Below are positions 1 to 5,890 of a stretch of 6,393 bases of DNA, in pieces. This DNA is from REEB470 sp032117095. GTDB lineage: Bacteria; Bacillota; Bacilli; Paenibacillales; YIM-B00363. The translations under genes were made by a program, and so were the position numbers. Position 1 is the first letter of the stretch, and every line of letters starts with the position of its first letter. Location of the stretch: the NCBI GenBank assembly GCA_032117095.1, contig JAULZZ010000014.1, positions 1 through 6,393 of the forward strand, written 5' to 3'. Under the pieces are notes generated by a model, which saw only the letters and a program-made list of their open reading frames with translations, searched no databases and was not told where the DNA came from.

Positions 1-2638
1 TGGTCTCATCGGTTTCAATGACGTTCTCTTCTCCCGTGGCAGACACATCCAACAGCACCATACGACCCCTCACCCGCTGTTGCAAATTGATGTACTCGTC
101 CAAGTCTTTCGTTGCCCAAAAGTTTACGAGCTGAATACAATCGTTTTGGGAGCCAATGCGGTCAATGCGCCCGAACCTTTGAATAATCCGCACGGGGTTC
201 CAATGAATATCGTAATTGATCAAATAATCGCAATCTTGCAAGTTCTGCCCCTCAGAGATGCAGTCGGTTGCGATCAAAATATCAATGTACTCCGTTACCT
301 CAGGGTATATTTTGGCACACTCCTTGGATTTCGGGGAGAATAAGGTGAGAATCGTGTTTGTATCCGAAAATTTGATTGCCTTTTTCAATTCCTTAGACAA
401 TGGCAACGTAGCATGATTGTCCCCACTGCCTGTTACGACCGCCGCATGTACCCCCCTGTTGCCAAACTCCGTCGACAAGTGGCTGTATAAATATTTTGCC
501 GTGTCTGTAAAGGCAGTGAATACAATGACTTTTTTGTTGTCGGGGTTTATCGGGTTGTTGATCTTCTCTTGGATCAGCGTGCGCAACTCGATCAACTTCG
601 CATCTCTCTCCGGCGTCACATCGATCGCTTCAAGCAAGATCGTTTCAAGCTTGTCTTTATCCGCCAGCAGTGACTGCTTCCACTTGATCAAATCCATATC
701 TTGCAACAAAACTTTTACGTTGTTACCGAACAGCAGGTTATCGTACTCTTCGTCTTCTAGCGCAATATCGCCAATGTCCATCTCGGCATCGTAGTCAACT
801 TGTTTCTGTTCAATTTTTTCAAGTGTTTTGTCTATCTTGCTGAGAATTTTCTCCACCGTTAAAGCAAAAGAGTGGATCGAGCTTTCTAACCTTTTCAGAA
901 TCCCCACGCGCATCAGCCCGACAAGGTTTTGCTCCCTGTCCGCTTGCTTAAATATACGATTATTTGAATCAATGACCCGATCATACTTTTTCTCGTACGC
1001 AGTCCTTTTTTCGGGCAATACATATCCCAAAGGGGAATAGACACAAAGCGTCAGTTTCTTAATCAGCTTGTTTATATTTTCAATCGGCGGAAACTTCCCC
1101 TTCGTATCGACCATAGCGTATCGGTTTTGAGGGGTTCGCCTTGTGGGAAACTTGCCGATCTCCTCTAGGTTGTAATACTTCTCAATATGCCTTCTTGAAC
1201 GGGCAATCGTGACCGTATCGAGGAGCTTGAAGTAGTCAATGTCCATCATGTCGATGAAACTCTCGGTTGTTCTTTCCTCATCTGGAAGAGAAGACCACTT
1301 ATTAAACACCGTTTGCGCCTTCCTGAGGATCTGCTCAAGATTATCCAACCCCACACTGGCAAAAGCATTGTTCTTGCCCTCTGTAATGAACGAAATCTGA
1401 TTTTTAATGTCGTTCATCTTGTTGTTGACGGGCGTAGCAGATAACATCAACACCTTTGTTTTCACGCCAGACTTGATGATGTCATTCATCAATCGCTCAT
1501 AGCGGGTGATCCGGCCTTTCACGGGAGCGTTGTTCCTAAAGTTGTGGCTCTCATCGATGACCACAAGGTCATAGTTCGACCAATTCACCGTGGCAAGATT
1601 CATCTCCCCTGAATATCCGCTCGTTCTACTCAGGTCTGTATGATTGAGCACATCATAATTAAATCGGTCACCCGAAAAGATGTTGCGCTTGTCGTTCATT
1701 GTGTATATCGTCCAATTTTCACGCAGTTTCTTCGGCGCAATCACCAGCACTCTATCGTTGCGCAGCTCGTAATATTTCATGACTGCCAGCGCAGTGAATG
1801 TTTTTCCAAGGCCTACGCTGTCCGCGATAATGCAACCGTTGTACTTCTCAATCTTATCAATGGCCCCCATCACACCGTCTTGTTGGAACTTATACAGCTT
1901 ATTCCAGATGAGGGTGTGCTTAAAGCCGGTACGGCTCTTGACGATATGGTCTTCTGTTAATTCGTCCAAATAATTACTGAAAATGTTGTACAGGGTCACA
2001 AAGTATATAAACGCTGGCGTATTCTCTTTATAAAGCACCTGCATTTGCTCAAGCACCTTATGTTTTACATCCAGCACGGCGGTGTCATCTTCCCAAAGCG
2101 CATTAAATGCTTGCAAAAAACTGATCGTATATTCCTTGCCATACAAACACATGTTGCTGTCGATTCGATTTGAGGGGGTAATCCCAAGTCCGTCCGAGGT
2201 GAAGTCTACCGTTCCATTGATGGAGACGTTCTCCTCAAGGTTTTCGATGTAAACGAGTCGCGGTTGGGCAGGGTTTGCTTGCTTTAAGGACTTCATCTCG
2301 GCTTTATTTTTGAGCCAATCCGCACATTCCTTTGCGATGGCCGCCTGCTTCATCTCGTTTCTTAGCTTTATCTCAAACTCATTTCCTGAAACCATTTTTT
2401 CGTTGCTGTGCGCAATGTAATACGCCCTCATGAGTTCCTTGTCTTTGTTCACAAAGGTAGGCTCTGTAAATATAAACCGCATTTTATCTATTTTATTCAG
2501 CTCTTTCTTGAGCGCTGCATACGCATAGATGGTAAAGTATGCGGATATTACAGAGAGCGCAGACCCTTTGTGCATCTCCTCTCTTAACTCGTCTACAACC
2601 CTATATTTTTTGTTATCCAAAACTTTGGGCACCTTCAT
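1..2638 (-). CDS. SNF2-type DEAD/DEAH-like helicase with N-terminal PLD-like region, C-terminus cut by window edge
   Basis: Reading the minus strand from ATG 2638 gives 879 uninterrupted codons to the left edge. This is a superfamily 2 ATPase of the SNF2/helicase-related type. Visible motifs in order are: Walker A ADSVGLGKT with Lys279; Walker B DESH at residues 362-365; SATP at 400-403; motif V starting ATDCISEGQNL at 790; and motif VI QRFGRIDR at 820-827. The first ~130 residues (KGSALSVISAYFTIYAYAAL and on) resemble the PLD-like N-terminus of this family, but I see no HxKxxxxD catalytic motif, so that domain looks non-catalytic. The start is supported by GGGAGG nine bases upstream and by the usual family beginning, M-x-PK(V/I)LDN. 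Family members are, from memory, about 1,050-1,100 residues, so roughly the last 200 are missing. Relatives are commonly beside DUF4391 and type III restriction-like genes. A role in phage defence is inference; ATP-dependent translocation on DNA follows from the motifs. Confidence 0.93.
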   Translation of the reverse strand, partial: MKVPKVLDNKKYRVVDELREEMHKGSALSVISAYFTIYAYAALKKELNKIDKMRFIFTEPTFVNKDKELMRAYYIAHSNEKMVSGNEFEIKLRNEMKQAAIAKECADWLKNKAEMKSLKQANPAQPRLVYIENLEENVSINGTVDFTSDGLGITPSNRIDSNMCLYGKEYTISFLQAFNALWEDDTAVLDVKHKVLEQMQVLYKENTPAFIYFVTLYNIFSNYLDELTEDHIVKSRTGFKHTLIWNKLYKFQQDGVMGAIDKIEKYNGCIIADSVGLGKTFTALAVMKYYELRNDRVLVIAPKKLRENWTIYTMNDKRNIFSGDRFNYDVLNHTDLSRTSGYSGEMNLATVNWSNYDLVVIDESHNFRNNAPVKGRITRYERLMNDIIKSGVKTKVLMLSATPVNNKMNDIKNQISFITEGKNNAFASVGLDNLEQILRKAQTVFNKWSSLPDEERTTESFIDMMDIDYFKLLDTVTIARSRRHIEKYYNLEEIGKFPTRRTPQNRYAMVDTKGKFPPIENINKLIKKLTLCVYSPLGYVLPEKRTAYEKKYDRVIDSNNRIFKQADREQNLVGLMRVGILKRLESSIHSFALTVEKILSKIDKTLEKIEQKQVDYDAEMDIGDIALEDEEYDNLLFGNNVKVLLQDMDLIKWKQSLLADKDKLETILLEAIDVTPERDAKLIELRTLIQEKINNPINPDNKKVIVFTAFTDTAKYLYSHLSTEFGNRGVHAAVVTGSGDNHATLPLSKELKKAIKFSDTNTILTLFSPKSKECAKIYPEVTEYIDILIATDCISEGQNLQDCDYLINYDIHWNPVRIIQRFGRIDRIGSQNDCIQLVNFWATKDLDEYINLQQRVRGRMVLLDVSATGEENVIETDET

Positions 2639-2699
2639 ATGACGAACCCTCCCATGCAACTTACAGCATACTCCCGCGCATCCAAACCACGTTTCATCC

Positions 2700-2715
2700 G
2701 AATACAATGATACCA
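2700..2715 (-). promoter_or_regulatory. Possible extended -10 promoter of the helicase gene
   Basis: On the minus strand TGG-TATCAT (2715 to 2707) is an extended -10 element, with five of six matches to TATAAT and a TGn in the right place. No good -35 box lies 16-18 bases upstream; a TTGGAA is 21 bases away. Transcription would begin near 2700 and leave a leader of about 60 bases before ATG 2638. The same TGGTA(C/T)(A/C)AT style recurs at 4906, which gives it some weight. Confidence 0.35.
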
Positions 2716-2779
2716 TAAAAATGATCTCGCTTGTTCCAAATACCATCGATACATATATCACGTTTTGCTTGTGTTTTTA

Positions 2780-3220
2780 CGGCGGTACCCCGTGCAAGTC
2801 GCCCGCTGTGGTGAGTCGCTCCCTTCCCCATTGCGTTCGTACGCCGTCGCTTGTACGTGCAACACTTAGTTTAATATCGTTTTCGACAATTTCGATGACA
2901 TTTTTTTCTGTGTAAGCGCATCTCGTGCACGGGTTGCAGGGGCGGGTAACTTGTATTGGGGTCATTTTTTCTTCCCCCATCTTGGGGAGTTATTTTGTCC
3001 CCACACAAGGATGCGCAAAATCGTTGCCAAGGGAAGTGCTCACTTTTTACACGGGGGTACGGACACGAGTGACGCACCTTATGAAGGATGCCGAAATCAT
3101 AGAAATACGTACGTGAGTCGCGAGCACCGCTACAAAACAGGCGCCCACTGCCATCACGTACGTGATCAAAAAAATATGTGACGTTGTGCATTCCGATCAG
3201 GGGCATTGTCCCACACGTTT
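2780..3220. other. Gene-free stretch upstream of the helicase
   Basis: I find no convincing gene here. Overlapping short open frames exist on both strands, but none has a recognisable domain. The best is a minus-strand frame of 62-67 codons ending at 2777 with a CNPCTRC cluster; it lies in the helicase frame but is separated from it by a stop. Features seen are a short dyad TCCCC-CATCTT-GGGGA near 2973-2990 without a proper T tract, and the sequence ACGTACGTGA occurring twice (3107-3116 and 3156-3165). The second copy lies in a perfect 14-bp palindrome. Confidence 0.5.
3153..3166. repeat. Perfect 14-bp palindrome ATCACGTACGTGAT
   Basis: This is a perfect two-fold palindrome without spacer. 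Ten of its bases (ACGTACGTGA) are repeated directly 49 bases to the left at 3107-3116. Such a pair could be a dimeric regulator site or a residue of mobile DNA. No promoter next to it is clear, so its function is unassigned. Confidence 0.5.
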
Positions 3221-3325
3221 ATACTAAACACTGATTGAATACAGGAATCCTATTGGTTAAAACATGCACTGATTTCTTGTGAAATGGGCTCCTTGGTATG
3301 GACGTTTTTAATCCGTGTTTAGTAT
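3221..3325. mobile_element. MITE-like 105-bp sequence with 16-bp terminal inverted repeats
   Basis: The left end ATACTAAACACTGATT (3221-3236) and the right end AATCCGTGTTTAGTAT (3310-3325) are inverted copies matching at 15 of 16 positions around a 73-base interior. The right end reaches the first base of the stop triplet of the neighbouring secreted-protein gene. The interior has a small hairpin, ATTTC-TTGT-GAAAT (3272-3285), and the palindrome AGGAATCCT, but no coding potential. The size and ends fit a non-autonomous insertion. No clear target duplication is visible beyond the short A/T bases at the ends, and no transposase is in the window. A very large-loop hairpin downstream of the gene is the alternative; no T tract follows it, so it is not a standard terminator. 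Confidence 0.5.
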
Positions 3326-4488
3326 TACTCCGTGACTTTGAACCAGGAGCCACTCGTCCCATCAGAGTTACGCCCATAAGTGAGCAACGGGGTTTTGTCG
3401 TCAACACTTACTTTGAACACAGCATATCCCGTGGTCGTGCCCCCTGCGTACAGGGAAGCATCTAACGCCGGATCTGGTTCTAAAACAAAATCACTGCCGT
3501 ATTCCTTTCCACTGGAAGAAACCAACTTAAAATCTTTGGTGGAAACGGTGATGGCCTGATCCTCTTTTTCCGTGGATACGACTTTGACGGTGATCATGGC
3601 GAGAATGTACTCGTATCCTTCGCCTGCGGGGTCATTACCAGAATACCTGTTCTTTATTTTCTCCCAAGCGGCTTCCCCACGAATGATGCGATCGACACTT
3701 GCTATGCCCGTAAATTTTCCAGAATAGCTACTGCTCTGTATATTTACGTTCGTTCTCAAAGGTGCTGGATTCCTGCGCGACGATCCCACCGTCGTCACGG
3801 ACGCACCCTCTCCGATGGGTGCGATGTCAATTTTATCCACTTGGATTAGCGGTATCGTTATTGCGCCCCCCAGCGTGGAAGTATACGTGTACAATCCTTT
3901 TGAAACCCCATAAAAAGTGATCATATCATTTTCTAGTATACGGGATTTTACGATGTTTTTTTTGTAATAAACAAATACGATATCATCAGCACCTCCGCCA
4001 GACTCACTTCCTTTTACAGCCACTCTCAATTGGGTTTCCGCACCGTCCTGACCTTCTTCTATGACTTGCACCACTTTCCCATAAAATTTGACTTTCTTTT
4101 CTTTATAGTCATTCGGATTGCGTGCCAATTGATCATATATGATGCCTGTATCGTATTGCGCTTGTTCTTTTGTTTGGGGGGTTGTTTTTTCGACAATTGC
4201 CCCCTCGCCGATGAGTACACTGTTTGAAGGGTCATCCCATCCGACGCTGACGTTCAATGCTTCTCCGATCGCCTTGACTGGCAAATACGTGGTCCCTTTG
4301 TACGTGATCGGATACGCCACGTTGCCGTTCGCATCTTTCCCCTGCCACTTTACGCCGTTTACTTTCACGTTCACACTTTTGTTCAAAAATGCCTTGATCT
4401 CTTGTAGGGATACCGCCCCATACGCCCCAACGGTGTAGGCACTTGCAGTCAACCCACAGACCAACAACACAATAGCTCTTTTCTTCAT
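3325..4488 (-). CDS. Secreted protein: copper amine oxidase-like N-terminal domain, OB-like domain, DUF4352-like domain
   Basis: This minus-strand gene encodes 387 residues from ATG 4488. Residues 1-25 are a signal peptide (MKKR, hydrophobic core, likely cleavage after AYGA), so the protein is exported; Cys11 is not in a proper lipobox. Residues 26-95 form a copper amine oxidase N-terminal or stalk domain, seen in TYLPVKAIGEALNVSVGWD. Residues about 110-222 look like a beta-rich OB-type domain (KVKFYGKVVQVIE, VKSRILENDMITFYG, ITIPLIQVDKIDI). Residues about 255-387 resemble a DUF4352 immunoglobulin-like domain (YILAMITVKVVS through TGYAVFKVSV). No enzyme active site is seen; a cell-surface or stress-related role is inference. 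A start at ATG 4500 is possible, but AGGAGAGG then directly abuts it, and the copied leader at 4618-4657 also points to the second ATG. The stop lies at the edge of a MITE-like sequence. Confidence 0.9.
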   Translation of the reverse strand: MKKRAIVLLVCGLTASAYTVGAYGAVSLQEIKAFLNKSVNVKVNGVKWQGKDANGNVAYPITYKGTTYLPVKAIGEALNVSVGWDDPSNSVLIGEGAIVEKTTPQTKEQAQYDTGIIYDQLARNPNDYKEKKVKFYGKVVQVIEEGQDGAETQLRVAVKGSESGGGADDIVFVYYKKNIVKSRILENDMITFYGVSKGLYTYTSTLGGAITIPLIQVDKIDIAPIGEGASVTTVGSSRRNPAPLRTNVNIQSSSYSGKFTGIASVDRIIRGEAAWEKIKNRYSGNDPAGEGYEYILAMITVKVVSTEKEDQAITVSTKDFKLVSSSGKEYGSDFVLEPDPALDASLYAGGTTTGYAVFKVSVDDKTPLLTYGRNSDGTSGSWFKVTE

Positions 4489-4519
4489 AAATTCCCTCAT
4501 CCTCTCCTATTTTTCCCGC
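4479..4519 (-). repeat. Leader repeat copy B (ribosome site and start of the secreted protein)
   Basis: On the minus strand this holds GCGGGAAAAATAGGAGAGG, then ATG, a short spacer, and ATGAAGAAAA with start codon 4488. It is nearly identical to copy A at 4618-4657: the first 22 bases match exactly, and the rest differs by one inserted base and a few substitutions. The two copies are 139 bases apart. Confidence 0.9.
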
Positions 4520-4528
4520 ACAGCGTTC

Positions 4529-4627
4529 TTACTTACTCTTGGCGGCTTTGTAAAGCATCTTACAGAAAAATTTTATAAATAGTAAGAGCAACGTACATAT
4601 CACCGATACGGTATCCATTTTCTTCAT
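4529..4627 (-). CDS. Small single-pass membrane protein, 32 residues
   Basis: The minus-strand ORF from ATG 4627 to TAA 4529-4531 encodes 32 residues. It begins MKKMDTVSV, continues with a hydrophobic stretch ICTLLLLFIKFFC (about residues 10-22), and ends with a basic tail KMLYKAAKSK. This predicts one membrane segment with a positively charged C-terminus. I do not recognise the family. AGGAGAGG lies 14 bases upstream with GGGG nearer the start, the same arrangement as in the secreted-protein gene 40 bases downstream, so the two are probably co-transcribed. The ORF begins exactly in a duplicated leader, so it may be a duplication by-product, a leader peptide, or a small membrane toxin or regulator. 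Two cysteines (residues 11 and 22) lie near the ends of the hydrophobic segment. Confidence 0.5.
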   Translation of the reverse strand: MKKMDTVSVICTLLLLFIKFFCKMLYKAAKSK

Positions 4628-4657
4628 AACTTCCCCATCCTCTCCTATTTTTCCCGC
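4618..4657 (-). repeat. Leader repeat copy A (ribosome site and start of the 32-residue ORF)
   Basis: This is the upstream copy of the ~40-bp direct repeat shared with 4479-4519. It carries the purine-rich ribosome site and the first codons ATGAAGAAAA. The upstream in-frame alternative ATG in this copy gives only MGKL and a stop, which supports the second ATG as the true start in both copies. Confidence 0.9.
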
Positions 4658-4686
4658 TGTATGTACTGACCAAACGGGCATACAGC
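4656..4686. repeat. Inverted repeat GCTGTATG ... CATACAGC
   Basis: Two perfect 8-bp arms (4656-4663 and 4679-4686) enclose 15 bases. The repeat overlaps the end of leader copy A by two bases and lies about 30 bases before ATG 4627, so in RNA it could form a hairpin just upstream of the ribosome site. It lacks a T tract and is not a terminator. It could be an operator or a leader hairpin. Confidence 0.45.
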
Positions 4687-4704
4687 ACACATGTTCTCAT
4701 CGCC

Positions 4705-4749
4705 TGACTGCTCACGCACATGCGCAACACCATAAAATATCAGCAGTCA
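4705..4749. repeat. Inverted repeat TGACTGCT ... AGCAGTCA
   Basis: Perfect 8-bp arms at 4705-4712 and 4742-4749 are separated by 29 bases. This is in the untranslated leader predicted for the small ORF and secreted protein. Together with the repeat at 4656-4686 it suggests a structured leader, but arms of this length can occur by chance. Confidence 0.3.
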
Positions 4750-4898
4750 ACCTTCCCTTTCCCCTTGCAAAAACACGCAGCTTCTTGTGGGTTGCTCATC
4801 TCGCACCACACCCCTCGATGAATGCATCCGCTGCCAGTACGCCATGCGCCTGTGCACTGCCCCCTGCGCTGTCTAAACGCACGCCACCACATCGCATG

Positions 4899-4939
4899 TA
4901 TCCTTATTGTACCAGCCGTTTGTGACAGCATATGTGTCA
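4899..4939 (-). promoter_or_regulatory. Possible extended -10 promoter with dyad for the small ORF and secreted protein
   Basis: On the minus strand TGG-TACAAT (4914 to 4906) is a good extended -10 element. A TGACA...TGTCA dyad (4923-4939, 5-bp arms, 7-bp spacer) lies just upstream in the -35 zone and could be a regulator site, since no good -35 box is present. Transcription would start near 4899 and leave a leader of about 270 bases before ATG 4627. Confidence 0.4.
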
Positions 4940-4952
4940 GTAAAAATTTGCA

Positions 4953-4970
4953 CATAAAAATTTTTTTATG
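4953..4970. repeat. AT-only palindrome CATAAAAA-TT-TTTTTATG
   Basis: An 18-bp perfect dyad with 8-bp arms and a 2-bp centre, made almost only of A and T. It lies just upstream of the possible minus-strand promoter at 4906 and could act as an UP-like or bendable element, or merely reflect AT richness. Confidence 0.4.
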
Positions 4971-5590
4971 ATGCAGCGCATGCAGGAAACGTCAAATCAT
5001 CCCCGCCCAAACCAGTGACCCAAAATATATGCCACTTTTGACGTGTTTTCCTGACGCTGGATGCGGTCGCTTCACCGCGTGCATCGGTCTTCCTTCTTTG
5101 AAATGCTTGCTTGACGCCATCCTCTATCCGTACGACGATATCTTGTGCACGATACCAGTGGCGCCACATGGATATCCCACCGAAATCCATTGCGCATTCA
5201 GTTTTGGAGAAATCCTAAGCGAAAGCACGAAAAAAGCACAGCATGTTCTCGTAGCATTTTTTTCAATGATTGTAAATCGCAGATCACGGATGCGACGCCA
5301 ATCCGAATCACCGATTGAAAACTTCTACACAAAGAGTTGCCGTTTTCGGGAAAGTAAAAGGGGTTTTAACCGCAGTGTGAAAAGGCTACGCCTTTCCGCT
5401 GGGAGATATGGTTTGAAAACGTGATTCGCGCAATATTTTCGGATCGTATTATCCCGCAGACAGGGAGGAAATTTGCTCTTTTTTGGCAAAGGGGAATGAG
5501 GATTTGACGCTTACGTAAAAATGGGGGTGCTGGAAAAGTCGTTTTTCGCATCAAGCAGAACACGTGTAGGGAACGTGTCGACGAAGTAGA
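4971..5590. other. Gene-free stretch with scattered dyads
   Basis: No recognisable gene is seen on either strand. The longest plus-strand frame (5029-5424, 131 codons) and the minus-strand frames have no clear domains and no good ribosome sites. Visible structure: the inverted repeat at 4983-5053, a compact hairpin AAAGGC-TAC-GCCTTT (5381-5395) without a T tract, an AGGAAAT box followed by a T run at 5466-5485, and ACGTGT repeated 11 bases apart at 5562 and 5573. Confidence 0.5.
4983..5053. repeat. Inverted repeat with 14-bp interrupted arms
   Basis: CAGGAAACGTCAAA (4983-4996) pairs with TTTGACG (5037-5043) plus TTTCCTG (5047-5053), leaving a 3-base bulge TGT and a loop of 40 bases. All 14 pairs are Watson-Crick. 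It could be a decayed small mobile element or a folded RNA; no T tract follows on either strand. Confidence 0.5.
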
Positions 5591-5596
5591 AACCAT

Positions 5597-5626
5597 TTGA
5601 CAACATCATGCACCATGGTGTATCGT
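5597..5626 (+). promoter_or_regulatory. Promoter with perfect TTGACA box
   Basis: TTGACA (5597-5602) and TATCGT (5621-5626) are separated by 18 bases. The -35 is perfect; the -10 matches at four of six positions. A 10-bp palindrome CACCATGGTG (5611-5620) fills the end of the spacer and could be an operator. ACGTGT direct repeats (5562 and 5573) lie upstream in an activator-like position. Transcription would start near 5633 and meet the terminator at 5670-5721. Confidence 0.45.
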
Positions 5627-5632
5627 AAGGGA

Positions 5633-5715
5633 AAGGAACATAGCAATCGCAACATCAACGCAGAGGAAGCACCTCTCGTTTTGCTCATACGAGCAGACGA
5701 GAGGTGTTTTTTGTC
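5633..5715 (+). ncRNA. Possible small RNA of about 80-90 nt
   Basis: The span between the TTGACA promoter and the intrinsic terminator has no open frame of note. It would give a short RNA made of about 37 unpaired bases (GAAAGGAACATAGC...) followed by the terminator hairpin, the usual shape of a bacterial trans-acting small RNA. It could also be an attenuated leader for the downstream genes. I do not recognise it as a known RNA family. The assignment is inference from the two flanking signals. Confidence 0.35.
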
Positions 5716-5721
5716 TTTTTT
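5670..5721 (+). terminator. Intrinsic terminator
   Basis: CACCTCTCGT (5670-5679) pairs perfectly with ACGAGAGGTG (5697-5706), with an extra inner stem TGCTC-ATAC-GAGCA on top. A run of six T (5707-5712) follows at once, and a second T run at 5716-5721. Orientation is plus strand, because the other side has no T tract. Confidence 0.85.
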
Positions 5722-5791
5722 GTGGATGCATTGCTTGTTTTGCATTCTGCATAAAACGACGGGAGGACAAGGGAAAGGAGGTGAAAAAGGC

Positions 5792-5890
5792 GTGTTCAAG
5801 GCAGCGGTCATGTGGTACAATGGAGGAGCATACGCATCGCCATACGTCATACGACTTGGTATAAAGTGTGGAAAAGCGAACGTTCCGTAA
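5792..5890 (+). CDS. Possible 32-residue ORF with anti-SD-perfect ribosome site
   Basis: AAAGGAGGTGA (5774-5784) matches the 16S rRNA anti-Shine-Dalgarno end over 11 bases. GTG 5792 follows 10 bases after its GGAGG core and opens 32 codons (MFKAAVMWYNGGAYASPYVI, then RLGIKCGKANVP) ending at TAA 5888-5890. No family is recognised. Against it: two candidate promoters lie inside the frame, and the only candidate promoter upstream is followed by a strong terminator. It may be a leader peptide for the Rpn gene 53 bases downstream, or a ribosome-binding-like site without a gene. Confidence 0.35.
   Translation: MFKAAVMWYNGGAYASPYVIRLGIKCGKANVP
5793..5821 (+). promoter_or_regulatory. Possible extended -10 promoter P1 of the Rpn gene
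   Basis: TGG-TACAAT (5813-5821) has five of six matches to TATAAT and an extended TGn. The -35 position 17 bases upstream is a poor TGTTCA (5793-5798). It overlaps the 32-codon ORF. Confidence 0.4.
5837..5865 (+). promoter_or_regulatory. Possible extended -10 promoter P2 of the Rpn gene
   Basis: TGG-TATAAA (5857-5865) with TCGCCA (5837-5842, four of six) 17 bases upstream. Transcription would start near 5872, so the dyad at 5882-5899 would lie at about +10 to +28, where a bound repressor or an RNA hairpin could act. ATG 5944 would have a leader of about 70 bases. Confidence 0.45.

Noticed and set aside
2240..2638. Catalytic phospholipase D (HKD) nuclease in the helicase N-terminus
   Set aside because: No HxKxxxxD motif is present in the translated region, although the fold may be PLD-like.
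2636..2716. Earlier ATG at 2716 for the helicase, adding 26 residues
   Set aside because: The added residues do not resemble the family N-terminus, GGGAGG fits ATG 2638, and the likely -10 box lies next to 2716.
2777..2980. Minus-strand frame of 62-67 codons with a CNPCTRC cluster
   Set aside because: No recognised domain and a poor ribosome site; it is separated from the helicase start by a stop and 46 further codons.
2871..3206. Minus-strand frame of 111 codons
   Set aside because: It overlaps other open frames, has an erratic basic/cysteine composition, and no recognisable domain.
3221..3325. Intrinsic terminator for the secreted-protein gene
   Set aside because: The 16-bp arms enclose 73 bases and no T tract follows on the minus strand.
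4486..4500. ATG 4500 as start of the secreted protein
   Set aside because: AGGAGAGG abuts it with no spacing, and the duplicated leader keeps only the second ATG functional.
4740..4955. Minus-strand frame of 71 codons, cysteine-rich
   Set aside because: It contains the best minus-strand -10 element and a dyad, lacks a ribosome site, and resembles no family.
4966..5169. Minus-strand frame of 67 codons from ATG 5169 (MWRHWYRAQDI...)
   Set aside because: A GGTGGG ribosome site six bases away is tolerable, but no domain is seen, it spans the inverted repeat 4983-5053, and no promoter is visible. Kept as a weak possibility only.
5029..5424. Plus-strand frame of 131 codons
   Set aside because: No ribosome site, no domain, and a composition unlike the three clear proteins.
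5597..5890. Plus-strand frame of 97 codons from ATG 5597
   Set aside because: It would start inside the TTGACA box and read through the terminator hairpin; only the final 32 codons have a ribosome site.
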